NCBI GenBank assembly: GCA_001600455.1
Contig: BCKC01000002.1
Location: forward strand, 248,001-312,000
Direction: 5' to 3'
DNA from: Endocalyx cinctus
Lineage: Eukaryota; Ascomycota; Sordariomycetes; Amphisphaeriales; Apiosporaceae
Length of the DNA: 64,000 nt
The notes beneath the pieces are model-generated. The model had not been told where the DNA came from. It worked only from the letters and a program-made list of their open reading frames with translations, and did not search any database. The position numbers and the translations under genes are program-made. Positions within the stretch are counted from its first letter, which is position 1, and every line of letters starts with the position of its first letter. Below, one piece after another: positions 11,443 through 22,407 of the stretch.

Positions 11443-13056
11443 ATGAATATAAGTCCAGTGCGGCCAATGACGAGGCAATACGAGTTTATTACTTTGTTGC
11501 CGGCTGAGAAGCTTTTACGCGAGCTTCTGCTGGACTGCCGAGAATATATGAAGAAACTAGACATTGCTTCTGCATATACCCTCGACATTTGGATTACAGG
11601 TGGCTGGGTTCGCGATCGACTTCTAGGAATCCCTTGTTCTGATATTGATATCGCACTCAGCAGCATGACCGGTGAACAATTCGCTAGTTATTTGTCTGAT
11701 TTCTTAAAGCAGAACGCGGAGCGGTACGACAAGCGCGGCTCCGGACTCGGAGTTCAAGATACCAAGATCACAGGTTTCCATATCACGAAGAAGAACCCCG
11801 AGAAGTCGAAGAAACTTGAGACGACTATGAGCAGAATATTCGGGTTAGATGTGGACCTACTGAATCTACGAAAAGAAATTTACGGTGACGGTAGTCGTGT
11901 TCCGATAATGGAGTTTGGAACGGCCGAAGAAGATGCATTTCGTCGCGACGCAACTATTAACGCCTTATTTTTCAATTTAGAGAAGTACGAAATTGCCGAT
12001 TTTACCGGGAAAGGTTTAAACGATATGGCTGCGGGTATTATCAGAACGCCGCTTGAACCACGACAAACGTTTTTGGATGATCCGTTAAGAATATTACGCT
12101 TAATTCGAATCGGTAGTAAATTAGGATACGCTTTGGAGGACGAGACTAAACAATGGATCGCTAACCAAGACATCCATACCGCCTTAAGTATGAAAGTCAG
12201 CCGCGAGAGGATCGGTATCGAACTTTTTAAAATGATAAAGCAATCCAACCCACAAATCGCATTGAATTTACTTTTTGAAGTAAATTTATATGCTGGAGTT
12301 TTCTTAGGATTTAGTTCTTCAACTTATCAAGCTCTTACGAAAATATTACCTGCCCGGGTATCAAACCAATCATGGCCAAATACTTGGCCACGAGCGTATT
12401 CGACTTTAGCAAAACTCACAACTGATCCGAGCGATCTCGGCAAAATGGTTCAATCCGAAGAAAATATTGAAAACTTTTGGATTATGGTTTCTTATGCTCC
12501 AACGGCCGGGCTAAGGCATAATATGCGAAAAATAGTTGTCGATGAGGTTACCGAAGCAGTAAAGCTGACGAGCAAGCTCTCCAAACTTCTCGATAGCTCT
12601 TTGCGAAATATGGATTCAATTCGCCGGACTATAACAGCTATCGGAGACCTAAAAAACGTTCCGGCCCGCAGTTCGATTGGCACGGCAATACGTACCTGGG
12701 GTACCACATGGAAATGCCAGGTAATGTTCTCGCTGTTAGCCGAGCTCGTTTACTACGACAACCAAACAACCGAGACGGAAGATAAATTTACGACTGAACT
12801 TATAATACGGTATAATAATTTTATCACCTTGGTAACGCAGATGGAGCTAGAAAATGTGAATGATTTGAGGCCGATATTTGACGGAGACACCGTTATGAAA
12901 TTACTCGATATTCGTAAAGGTGGAAGCTTTCTCAAGAATATTTTGGATGAGCTGATAACGTGGCAGCTTGATCATAAAGATATTGGACAGAAAGAAGCTA
13001 CGGAGTGGCTTTATGAGCATCGTGATGGATTCAACATACCTTTGAGCAGTAGATGA
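11443..13056 (+). CDS. CCA1: tRNA CCA-adding enzyme (CCA tRNA nucleotidyltransferase)
   Basis: Adds CCA to the 3' end of tRNAs in nucleus, cytosol and mitochondria. Intronless, 537 residues (yeast 546). Class II nucleotidyltransferase head: GGWVRD at 53-58 and the metal-binding DIDIAL at 67-72, then RRDATINALFFNL, DFTGKG, DDPLRILRLIRIGSKLGY (templating helix region) and SRERIGIEL, all in family order. The C-terminal body is less conserved. No clear mitochondrial presequence at this start; yeast uses alternative starts for dual targeting, and the only upstream ATG here (11424) is out of frame. Confidence 0.93.
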   Translation: MNISPVRPMTRQYEFITLLPAEKLLRELLLDCREYMKKLDIASAYTLDIWITGGWVRDRLLGIPCSDIDIALSSMTGEQFASYLSDFLKQNAERYDKRGSGLGVQDTKITGFHITKKNPEKSKKLETTMSRIFGLDVDLLNLRKEIYGDGSRVPIMEFGTAEEDAFRRDATINALFFNLEKYEIADFTGKGLNDMAAGIIRTPLEPRQTFLDDPLRILRLIRIGSKLGYALEDETKQWIANQDIHTALSMKVSRERIGIELFKMIKQSNPQIALNLLFEVNLYAGVFLGFSSSTYQALTKILPARVSNQSWPNTWPRAYSTLAKLTTDPSDLGKMVQSEENIENFWIMVSYAPTAGLRHNMRKIVVDEVTEAVKLTSKLSKLLDSSLRNMDSIRRTITAIGDLKNVPARSSIGTAIRTWGTTWKCQVMFSLLAELVYYDNQTTETEDKFTTELIIRYNNFITLVTQMELENVNDLRPIFDGDTVMKLLDIRKGGSFLKNILDELITWQLDHKDIGQKEATEWLYEHRDGFNIPLSSR

Positions 13057-13551
13057 AGCGAAAATAGCATTGGAAACGTGTTGATACCATGGCAGCATGG
13101 TAACTGAGCCTGACTGCCTGAGTAAAAGCAGCAAACACACTATACCCGATTCGTCCAAAGCAAAGGTCAGTATAAATCATATAACCCAAAATATTTTCAT
13201 ACCTTTTTTTTTTATGAGTTCACCTTACGTATCTGTTTCGGATCCTCGCCTTCCTTTTTTCGGTCTCGAGAGTGACTTTACCTTAATAAATAGGAGATGT
13301 ACCTCGAGGTATTCGTGAGTACCTATCAGTCCTATCACCCTGCATAAGGTATAAGGTCAGAAGGTGTACATATATAATGCAAAAATTAATACTCAAATTA
13401 TGTTTGCCCGTCCAAGAATGTGACCTCGTTTAATTTTTAATTTATATCAGAAAGTGTACTACGTAATATGTACACAACCCTGGCGTATCCCCAAGAACAG
13501 CAAGGGAAAAAAAGAGGAAAAAGAAAAGGTTGATCCCCGTAAGAATGGCGG

Positions 13552-13560
13552 ATCTGATAA
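13552..13560 (+). promoter_or_regulatory. ATCTGATAA, SreA-type iron GATA site
   Basis: Exact match to ATCWGATAA, the extended site of iron-sensing GATA repressors (SreA/SRE). Context is GGCGGATCTGATAAC. It lies 1.0 kb upstream of the FAD oxidoreductase. Confidence 0.65.
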
Positions 13561-13639
13561 CGTTTTCCTTCCCCACATGGGAAATGATGTCTACCCCCTT
13601 TAGGCTGGCCGCGCTCCTTTCTCGGTGCAACTGTGTTTC

Positions 13640-13648
13640 TTATCAGAT
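13640..13648 (-). promoter_or_regulatory. ATCTGATAA on the minus strand, SreA-type GATA site
   Basis: TTATCAGAT on the + strand; second exact site, 80 bp from the first and inverted to it. Confidence 0.65.
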
Positions 13649-14570
13649 CAAAAATTCCCGGCGGTGAGAAGAGAGGGATTCATTGACTGGGCATCGTCAC
13701 TTTCTGACTCTTTTTTTTTCTTTTCTTTTTCAATCCACTTCTTCTTTCAAGAGTGTTCAATGCAACTCTGTAAATATGGCGAATCAATTATTCAATTCCG
13801 AATTCCTCTCGAGTCAAGTATCCTCCTTCGTCGAATGCTATGTATATACTGTCACTCTCCTATACATGTATACTCCGTAATTAACATCAACTTACTGTGT
13901 ACTAATATTTTCGACCTGCCCCTCTTACCCATCCTCTAACCTTTACCGAGTATTTTATTTCCTATTTTCGTATTACCTATGACTTAAGTGACTGTGAGGA
14001 CCCTCCGCTAGTGATACTGCTTGAAGAGGTTGATTCCACCGATACCGACATCGGTAATACCTACGTAGATTGCAATAAACCATGACCGATCTAGTAACTG
14101 GTATTGCTCTATTTTGTCTGACAGCTTACACACTTTGTATATCCATTGTATACTAGTCGGGTACGTCTTCCTAAATTCCGGAACGCGCCTAGACGACTAG
14201 GGTTACGACCTCAAAGTTTATATTTCTCAATGACATTGAGCCGGATCCCGAGAGTGATTTTTTTTTTTCGATCAAAACGATCCGTGGCTTTGTCGGCACA
14301 GACCATTTCACACGGTAGGAGGGGTTCTACATTTTCTTCCTTCTTTCCCTATCGATTTTCATCTGAACTCTCTAATAAAACGGACTTCTCTATTTTACGC
14401 GAATCCTTTCCTTGTTCACAATTCAACTTACTATCTGTCCTCCTGCCGTGAATCACTCATCACTCTCAATTTCTCTTAAGTATTAAAAGCCGGCGCCAAA
14501 AAAAAAAAAAAAAAAAAAAGAGGAAAATCGTAAAAAAAATTGTATACCCATAGAAAGGAAATTCTTCATA

Positions 14571-16025
14571 ATGACGAATAACGATATTCGAACCTCGGCC
14601 AACCCGTATAAGGTCCTCATAGCCGGAGGATGCTACGCGGGTCTGGCAGCGGCGATTAACCTTATAGAGAAATGTGACACCATCGACTCACCCGTCTCGG
14701 TACAGATTACCATCGTAGACGAGCGTGACGGCTTCTGTAAGTTTCGTTAAACCCCAAAAAAAAAATCAAACGTGATTCCCGTTATTATTATTTTTTTCTG
14801 TTTAGCTAACAAGAACTCTCCCCGTTTCACCCCCCAGATCACCTAATCGGCTCCCCGCTAGCTCTCGCGTCCAAGTCGTACGCCGAGAAGGCCTGGGTCG
14901 AGTACAAGGACGTCAAGATCCTGCAGCGTCCCAACGTGACCTTCGTGCACGGCAGCCTGACGAAGATCGACTGCGAGCGCAAGGTCGCCACCGTCGCCGA
15001 ACGCCGGAGCCAGGTGAGCCGCGCGGAGCCGTACGACTTCTTCGTCGCCGCGACGGGCCTGCGCCGCGTCTGGCCCGTCGTGCCCCAGGGGCTCAGCCGC
15101 GCGACGTACCTCATGGAGGCGGCCGCGCACATCGACCGCGTCGCGCGGAGCACGGCGCCCGTGCTCGTCGTCGGCGGCGGCGCCGTCGGCATCGAGATGG
15201 CCGCCGAGCTCAAGGAGGTCCAGCCGGGCGTCGAGGTCGTGCTCGCCCATTCGCGCGATAAGCTCCTCTCGGCCGAACCCTTGCCGGACTCGGTCAAGAA
15301 CTGCGCGCTCGAGCTCCTCGAGCAGGCCGGCGTCGAGGTCCTGCTGAGCCACCGGTTGGCCCGCACCACGCCCGTCCCCGCGGCGGCGGAGGGAGGGGAC
15401 GAGACGTACGAGGTCGAGTTCGAGAACGGCCGCAAGATAGTCGCGAGCCAGGTCATCATGGCCGTGTCCAAGAGCGTGCCCTCGACGTCGTACCTGCCGC
15501 GGGAAGCGCTCTGCCCGGAAGGGTACGTGCACGTGAGATCGTCTATGCAACTCGCCTCGCCCTCGGACGAGTCAACCTCCCCGATACCGAACGCGGACCG
15601 TCACTTCGCCGTCGGCGACCTGATCCGCTGGTCCGGTATCAAGCGGTGCGGAGCCGCCATGCACGAAGGCAAGATCGCCGGCGGAAATATCCACCAGATC
15701 ATGCTCCAGGACGTCGCGGCGGCTGCCGGCAGCGCCGACAATTCGCCCGTTTTCGCCGAGCTGAGCGAGATCCCGCCCATGATCGGCCTCGCCGTGGGGA
15801 AGAACGCGGTCTCGTACGGTCCCGAGGGCTTGAGGCACGGTCCGCAGGTCATGAAGCTGTTCTTCGAGGATGATCTAGGTTTTAGAAGTAAGCGAAGAGT
15901 TTTTTTTTTTTTTTTTTTTTCCAAAAACCCTCTCAAAGGAAAAATTTGGTTATAGAATTAAACATGCTAACGTGCAATATTTAGTTGTCTGGGATCACCT
16001 TCGTCTTGGTGGATTAAATGCGTAA
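14571..16025 (+). CDS. FAD/NAD(P)-dependent oxidoreductase (AMID/AIF-like), 418 aa
   Basis: Pyridine nucleotide-disulfide oxidoreductase fold. Three exons, 14571-14736, 14838-15887 and 15985-16025, join in frame (acceptors CCCAG and TTTAG; last intron has CTAAC and a 20-T run). FAD site VLIAGGCYAGLAAA at 15-28; NAD(P) site VLVVGGGAVGIEMA at 165-178; second FAD contact HFAVGDLI near 310. No CxxxxC redox disulfide, so it belongs with AMID/Ndh2-like single-domain enzymes that pass NAD(P)H electrons to quinones or oxygen. No transmembrane segment. It neighbours the SidF-type gene and has two iron GATA sites upstream, which suggests an iron-linked reductase role, for example on ferric siderophore; that is inference. 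The coding sequence is very GC-rich in exon 2. Confidence 0.85.
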
Positions 16026-16392
16026 AATAAGGAAGATGAATGGGTTTTTTTTTAAATGGTTATTATCTGTACGGGGAGATTGAGTTTATCACATATGATG
16101 GTTTTTATGACACGTACAAGTCCGAATCGGCGTTTACGGGTAGCATAATGGATAGAGATATAGTACGGCAAATTGAAATTTTTATTTAAAAACAAAAACT
16201 TTGAGAGTATAGTTTACTGAAAATGCTGTGATTTTGGTATACTATATATATATATATTTTCCAAGTAAGTTTTGTGCTTGGAAGAAGAATTTTAGATTTT
16301 CCCATCTAGATAATTCCCCCCCCCCCCCCCCCCCCACCCCCCCCTCAACCCCCCCCCCCCCCCCCCCCCATCCACTTTCCCATCCCTCTTCC
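16026..16392. other. Convergent 3' spacer between the oxidoreductase and the acyltransferase
   Basis: AT-rich with a TA run at 16243-16257, then the C-tract described separately. No gene. Confidence 0.7.
16316..16369. repeat. Three long poly-C runs (20, 8 and 21 C)
   Basis: C20 at 16316-16335, A, C8 at 16337-16344, TCAA, C21 at 16349-16369. On the minus strand, which is the sense strand of the adjacent acyltransferase, these are G runs about 25 bases beyond its stop codon and can fold as a G-quadruplex. Exact lengths may be affected by sequencing. Confidence 0.85.
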
Positions 16393-17789
16393 CTACAACT
16401 TCGGCACCAACCCAACCATCGTCCCACCCACGACCTTCCCGCTCTCGTGCAGCGGGCTCAGCTGGAAGAAGCGCTCGCGCGAGCACTTCACGAAAGCGGA
16501 GCGCTTGTGAGGCAAGTCGACGAACTTGTCGAGCCCGAACCCGTGGATGAAGTCGTACGACAGGACCGAGCTGTTGGTGAACTTGGGCTCGCCCACCACC
16601 TGCATCGTGCGGGGGTCGTCCAGGAAGAGGTAGTGCATCAGGCTCGACCACCAGGCCGTCACCCGGTGAGGTCCCCGGAATCGTACGTCGCCCACGAGCG
16701 AGTGTCGGCCGCGATCGAAGTCGCCCGCGCTGTAGTACGCGCCTAGTCGGTCCTCCTACGTGCACATTTTTTCGTTAGTCGTTTCATATAAATTAAAAAT
16801 CTGGAAAAGTACAAAAAAAAAAATATTACCTTTGCCCAATACACCTCAAAATAAGCAAAACACGTATCGTCGAACCTCGCGAGGAGCGTAATCTGGTGCG
16901 GGTCCACGTGCGCCTTGCGCAGGTACTCGCGATGCTGCTCCAACGTACCCGTCTCGTTCCAGCCCTGGCTCACGCGCGGATCGTTCTGCCACTCGTGGAA
17001 CAAGCCTAGATGCTCCGCGTTCTCGTAATCCAGCGCGACCATGCTGAAGTTCTCGCCCAGGTGCGGGATCCAGCGACTGTACACGACGGAGCCCGGCCGC
17101 GGCTTCGCCGGCCGGCGCGGGTGCCAGGTGAGCACCTGGCCGGGCTCGGACGTCATGACGTTTTCGAGGGGGGTCAGCGGGTAGCGCGACAGCGGCTTGG
17201 CCAGCCGGGCGGCGACGGCTTCCTCGCCGTCCGGGATCCAGGCGGTGCGCGGACCGAAGGGCGATCCGGCGCCTTGCCAGAAGGCGCTGCGCAGCGCGAG
17301 GAGCTCGCCCTCGACGCCCGAGGCGACCGGGTGGTCGACGGCGAGGAGGACGGCTTTGAGCTGCACCGCGAGCTCGTCCCGGCCGGGGCCCGAGAGCGAG
17401 AGGCGGAAGCCTTCCATCGCGGGGCGGATGGTGAAGAGGACGTAGATGAGGAGCCAGGCCTGGCCGAGGGTGGGCGGTTGGCTGTCGTTGTCGCCGTCGA
17501 TGCCCCAGACGAAAGAGGAGCTGGGCGACCGCCTGGCCCGGCCCCAGGGCGTGTTATTGGATTCGGGCGGGCGCTCGCTCGATTTCAGGTCTACGGGCTC
17601 GGTGAAGTAGAGGGAGTCGTTGTGGAGGGGTTCGGGTAAGCTTTCGTCGCCATTGCTCCGAGGTCGTATTTGGAGGAGGGGGGTGGTAGACGATTCGACC
17701 TTTCGCGAGGTCTTGACGAGAAAGTATGGTGTCAGGTAGGGATGGGGTAGCTTGAGGATGGGCTTCTCTTCTTGATTTGAGGATGCCAT
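16393..17789 (-). CDS. SidF-type N5-hydroxyornithine acyltransferase (siderophore synthesis), 440 aa
   Basis: Transfers an acyl group (anhydromevalonyl in SidF, acetyl in SidL) from CoA to N5-hydroxyornithine. Two exons, 17789-16830 and 16755-16393, phase 0 junction (donor GTAATA, acceptor GTAG). The C-terminal third is a GNAT of the siderophore/IucB type (PF13523): [62 protein letters not shown] and [12 protein letters not shown]. The protein ends in PKL, a permitted type 1 peroxisomal signal; Aspergillus SidF is peroxisomal while the acetyltransferase SidL is cytosolic, which favours SidF. MASSNQ at 17789 is used because the ATG 17 codons earlier lies outside the family pattern. Two iron GATA sites lie about 0.8 kb upstream. 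Confidence 0.87.
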
Positions 17790-18582
17790 GATGAAACGAT
17801 GTATTTGGAGGAGGTATATACACAAGAGACGCACACGCACGTATACAACTGAAGCTTCAAAGTTACTGCTACGCGAAAATTGACAAATAATGCATCAGTT
17901 GGAGCTTGAGATTAAATTTTTTTTTTGTTTCCTACTCCAGAAGATTTCTTTCACGCGTCGGTGCAATCCGAGAAAAAAAATAAAATAAAATCAGCTAGCT
18001 CTAACTGAGCAACATGCTCGTTATTCACGTATCCACACAATGTAGCAAGTAGGTAGCCAAGTAGTATAGAAAGGTAGCGAGTCTTGACATCGTTACCTAA
18101 CAGGCAACTGACGCAATATTCGTTGAATTACCGACTGCTGCATCGGGATAGCTCGACGGACTCATATGACAAGACCGAGGTGAAGTACCGACCAAGTACC
18201 TGTTGTACCAAGTCGATCAAGGTATTCGACCCATGACCTAGTAAGAGTGACAAAGAAAAAATAAAAGAACCTAACGGAGATGGAAATTTCTAATCCACTA
18301 CCTCCGTACGAAGTAGGTAATAATTGGCACAGCCCATCGTATGTTCAAACATCTACCTATCCTACTCACCTATTTATATTTTTTATGCAAATTGACCTCC
18401 TATTATTCAATTGTAAAACATACCTAAATAAATAATAGTCACCCCTTGGAGCGTAAGAACTAAGAGGTAAATAAAAAAACGGAGAGGCAAATACGAAGTA
18501 CGATGAGTGATGATGTAGTAGTAATTGTACACACTATGTGGATCGACTGATCCCTCTTCTTGGCTCGTTTATGCACCAGCGG

Positions 18583-18591
18583 ATCTGATAA
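18583..18591 (+). promoter_or_regulatory. ATCTGATAA, SreA-type iron GATA site
   Basis: Exact consensus in context AGCGGATCTGATAAC, about 0.8 kb upstream of the SidF-type start. Confidence 0.65.
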
Positions 18592-18635
18592 CTTTAAGTG
18601 GATTAAGGAGGGTGGCATTTTCGGTTAGGAAGCGG

Positions 18636-18644
18636 ATCAGATAA
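18636..18644 (+). promoter_or_regulatory. ATCAGATAA, SreA-type iron GATA site
   Basis: Exact consensus with W = A, same flanking AGCGG as its neighbour 53 bp away. Confidence 0.65.
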
Positions 18645-19185
18645 AAAAAAAATTCGAATAATAATATAAAAAAAAAACTCTACTGATTCTTCTTTCTTTT
18701 ACGTTACGTATTGAGGTGGGGAGGTCCTTGGAGTACTACGTACCAAGTACGTGCAAGCCCGGTCCGACATCGGTGGTCTCTCGAGCAGGAAAGAGGAAGA
18801 AGGAAAAGAAAAAAAAAAAAAGAGAGAAAATAAGGAAGAATATGCGAAGTCTCTCTACATCGTTTACGGTTAGATGGGTTGGGTATTATTTTACCCGTTT
18901 AACTATCTAGGCTATAAGGAGAAGAGGGTGGATCTTAGCGCACAGTGAACCTGTTTCATGGGAATTGGTATTAATATTTTCATTATGTCGTCATAATGAA
19001 GACTTTTATGAGAACTTCTATTACTGTGTTAGTATTATCATTATTTGGTAGTTTGGGAATAGAGACATGTTACGAAAAAGAAGAGAAACGAGAAGGAAAA
19101 TGGTATAAAATATATCATGACACAGAGTCATTATCTACATCTATCTATCTAGTATCTAAAACTTTTAATATAATAAAATTATTTC

Positions 19186-21074
19186 TTACAACTTCTCTAA
19201 CCGTCTCTTCCTTAATATTTCCTCGCCAAACCTCGCCATTTCGAACTTCTTCACTTTGCCGCTACCCGTCAGGGGCACGTCAATGGGTACGCCAGCTTCG
19301 CCCAGCCAGAAGATGTGAGCCGGAGATTTATGTCTACCCAGAGTCTGCTGCACCCATTCGCGCATGTCTTGGTCGGTCGGTCTATTCTTGTTGTCCTGCC
19401 CCTGTAAGAAAGCGCCGACGACCTCTCCGTAATGCGCGTCTTTTAGGCCGGTCACGATGGCGCGGGAGATGGCTGGATGGGCCATGAGTCGTTCTTCGAT
19501 CTCTAGAGGATAGATATTCTCGCCACCTATGTAGAGTAAAGGATGAGATTAGTTACGCGTTAGATCTGAAAAAAAAAAAAAAAAAAAAAAAAAAGACTTT
19601 GATGTAAACCAACCTCTAATAATAATATCCTTAAACCGTCCGGTAATAGTGCAGTATCCTTGATCGTCAAAAACGGCCTCGTCGCCGGTATGTAACCACA
19701 AGACGCCCGCCTCGTCCCGGATCATGACCTCGGCCGTCTTCTCCGAGTTATTCCAGTACCCGGCCTGGAGCTGGTACCCGGCGATACACAGCTCGCCGCG
19801 AGCGCCCACCGGAACAATATTCCCTTCGTGATCGACGATCTTGGCGCGCGCGTGCGGCATCAGCGTACCGACGGTGGTCAGGCGCTTATCGACGGCGTCG
19901 TCGGTGAACGCGTTGAAGCAGGTCGGGGAGGCCTCGGTGAGGCCGTAGCTGCTCGTGAACTCGGTCATGCCGAAGCGGTCGACCAGGAGCTCCATGAGGT
20001 AGCGAGGGACGGGCGCGCCCGCGATGATGCCCGTGCGCAGGTTCGAGCAGTCGAAGCCGGGAGGCGGCGTCAATCCGAACAGAGTGTCGAACATGGCCGG
20101 GACGCCGTGCACCGCCGTGCACCGCTCGTCCGAGATGGCTCGCAGGACCGCTTCCGGATCAAAAGTCTCCTCCGGGTAGACGATCTTGGCGCCGTGGGTG
20201 ACGACGGCCATCATGCCGAGCACGAGGCCGAAGCAGTGGAACAAAGGGGGAGGGCAGCAGAGGACGTCGTCCGGGGTCAGGCGCATGCGGTCGCCGATGA
20301 AGCGCGCGTTGTTGACGATGTTGTGGTGCGTCAGCATGGCGGCTTTGGGCAGGCCGGTGGTGCCGCTCGTGAACTGCAGGTTGCAGACGTTGTGCGCGAG
20401 CACTTTCCGGCCGAGCTTGTACAGGTGGCCGCTGCTCATGCGCCGGCCTTGCTTGATCAGGTCGTTGTACGTGGGGTACGTGCCGGATTCGCCGCGTAGG
20501 ATGACGACGTCTGGCGCTTGCGCTTGCGACTTGAGTTGCGTGAGGAGGTTCGTGTTGTCTACTTTCCCGATTTTCATGGTCGTGAAGAAGACCTTGCAAT
20601 CTGATTGTACCCGTGTCTATTAGTGCCTGTTACTTTTTTCCACGCGTGCGCCGGGAAAGTGGCACCACACGTACCTGAGAATTTTAATGCGTACTGCGCC
20701 TCGGTAGGCGTGTACGTGTTGTTAAGAATGACCAAAATGGCACCGATGCGAGCGACGGCGAAGAACACGGCGGCGTACTGCTCGCAGTTACCGGCCATGA
20801 TACCGACCCGATCGCCGACGTGGATGCCGAGCGACATGAGGGCTCTCGCCAGCTGCGAGCTCTGCTGGTTCAGCTCGTTATACGTCCATCTGGCGCCTGT
20901 CCACGGTGTGACGATACACTCTTGTGTGCCGTGGTGCTGGCATTGCAGCTCCAACAGCTCCCCCAAAGTCAGATCTACCAGAGGAGGATCCACGGGTCCG
21001 TGTAACAACGAGAGTTTCTGTCTTTTCACGATGGCCTCAACGGGCAGCGAAGTCACAGGTAATTCGGTCGCCAT
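19186..21074 (-). CDS. SidI-type acyl-CoA ligase (putative mevalonyl-CoA ligase), 575 aa
   Basis: ANL-superfamily enzyme that adenylates a carboxylic acid and forms its CoA thioester. Three exons, 21074-20675, 20600-19614 and 19526-19186, join in frame; the last junction rebuilds DIIIRGGENIYPLEIE. Motifs: P-loop FTSGTTGLPKAAML at about 210-223, YGLTEASP, TGD...DDQGY...GRFKD hinge, and C-terminal catalytic Lys in TGSGKVKKFE. The N-terminus carries DPPLVDLTLGELLELQ, as I recall from SidI-like ligases. In Aspergillus SidI makes mevalonyl-CoA for fusarinine-type siderophores and uses a PTS2; here RQKLSLLHG (about 18-26) resembles a PTS2 (R-x-X5-H) but its last residue is not standard. The C-terminus EKL is not a canonical PTS1. 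A generic medium/long-chain ligase is the alternative; position next to the SidF-type gene supports SidI. Confidence 0.8.
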
Positions 21075-22407
21075 TTTCCAACCCGATCGAATTATTTCGA
21101 GAAAGATGCATTATTCACAATTCCACTTGAAATATTTCACCGTGAACGAAATCATGTTCTCCCCGTCAAGGGAGAGAGAAAAATGACATAGTCAAATTTT
21201 TCTATTATTATTTTTTTTTTAAAATCAATTATGCGAGGGAACCACAATAATAGGCCAAGGTACTTTACCAAACCGATGGATATCCATCATAGGTAGCTAG
21301 AAAAGAAAAAGGAAACTGGGCATCCCATTTTTGGTAATATTTTCAGCTTAGCTGAGTTATGGATACATTTACTCAGACACTGTGATTCATTAAGTTCAAA
21401 CTCGAGGATGCTGGGTGAGTGGAGTGTTGCAATACGTTTGTGGGCTCCATCTCATTAGTGTATGTAATGTTATATGGTGTCATATGAGACCTAAAATCGA
21501 ACGGTTCGGTACAAGACATGTACTTGGAAGTTCCTATATGTAAATTTCTTTTACTTCCTTTTTTTAATGAAAAGGGTGTGGAGAGTGTAAAAACCACGCA
21601 AGGTTTTCCAAAGGGGACAAGGGGTTTCTTTAGGAGGTGTGGTGGTGGGCCGAAGAAGATCTAATCAGCGGATCTGATAAGATTAAAATCAGGATCAAAC
21701 TTCTTTTTTTTTTTTTTTTTTTTCTTTTTTCACTCCATGGGCGTATAAAATCACAAGCTGTTCCGTTCCTCGCCGTCGGTGAGATCGATAATGGGTATTC
21801 TTACCTGTATTTACCTAGTAGATTACCTGACTTGCCTGTATCCAGGATGATGACCGAGTTTCGCTCGGTTTACCGCGGTACAAATTACGATTAGCGGTTT
21901 GTATGGAAAAGAAACTCCTGGTTGTATCAACAGCCCCAAACACATCTCTCTAACCCTTTACCCTACTTCCAATTACCTAATTAAATCTTACGCATATTGA
22001 TGCAATTAGTACTTACTTCATTAAGTATGTAGGATGAGGCTAGTAAACCAGCTTGCCAGCCAGCCAGCCTGGTTTAGAACTACATATATTGTTTATATGG
22101 GAACTTGGTTGGAAAAAGAGATACGTATAAGTGTTCATGCTATGAAATGAGCCTTTACGCCAAGCATAATTTGGTCTTTGTGTTACTTTTAGTAATGGTA
22201 ATATAAAGCAAGTCACGGGCAAATAGAAGCGACAGTTGCCGATCGAGGTTTTCTTGATTCAAGCAAACCGCTTTTTGTTCTTTATTGATTCTATTCACTG
22301 TTGAAACCCGAGCGGTTTATTTATAGTAATAACAGCGATAAATGTATAATATTTCTATAGATAATCTAATTCTATAGTCTATGTAGTTCTAAATTTGGGT
22401 ATCTAAA
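21075..22407. other. Intergenic, upstream of the SidI-type gene
   Basis: No gene seen. One GATA site (21672-21680) about 0.6 kb before the SidI-type ATG, and a T run at 21703-21723. Confidence 0.7.
21672..21680 (+). promoter_or_regulatory. ATCTGATAA, SreA-type iron GATA site
   Basis: Exact consensus with the same AGCGG flank seen upstream of the SidF-type gene; lies in the SidI-type promoter. Confidence 0.65.

Larger units (their letters stand above)
13057..14570. other. Intergenic, upstream of the FAD oxidoreductase gene
   Basis: About 1.5 kb without credible coding sequence. It holds two consensus GATA sites in opposite orientation (13552-13560, 13640-13648) about 0.9-1.0 kb before the next ATG, pyrimidine-rich tracts, and a poly-A run at about 14500-14519. 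Confidence 0.7.
17790..19185. other. Intergenic, upstream of the SidF-type gene
   Basis: About 1.4 kb, no credible exon. Holds two GATA sites (18583-18591, 18636-18644) 53 bp apart in the same orientation and several A runs. The two genes flanking it are both on the minus strand, so it is the SidF-type promoter plus the SidI-type 3' UTR. Confidence 0.7.

Noticed and set aside
14858..15550. Long minus-strand frames opposite the FAD oxidoreductase
   Set aside because: Antisense shadows caused by high GC; Arg/Asp/His-rich without domains. The same applies opposite the ABC, SidI-type, SidF-type and ADH exons.
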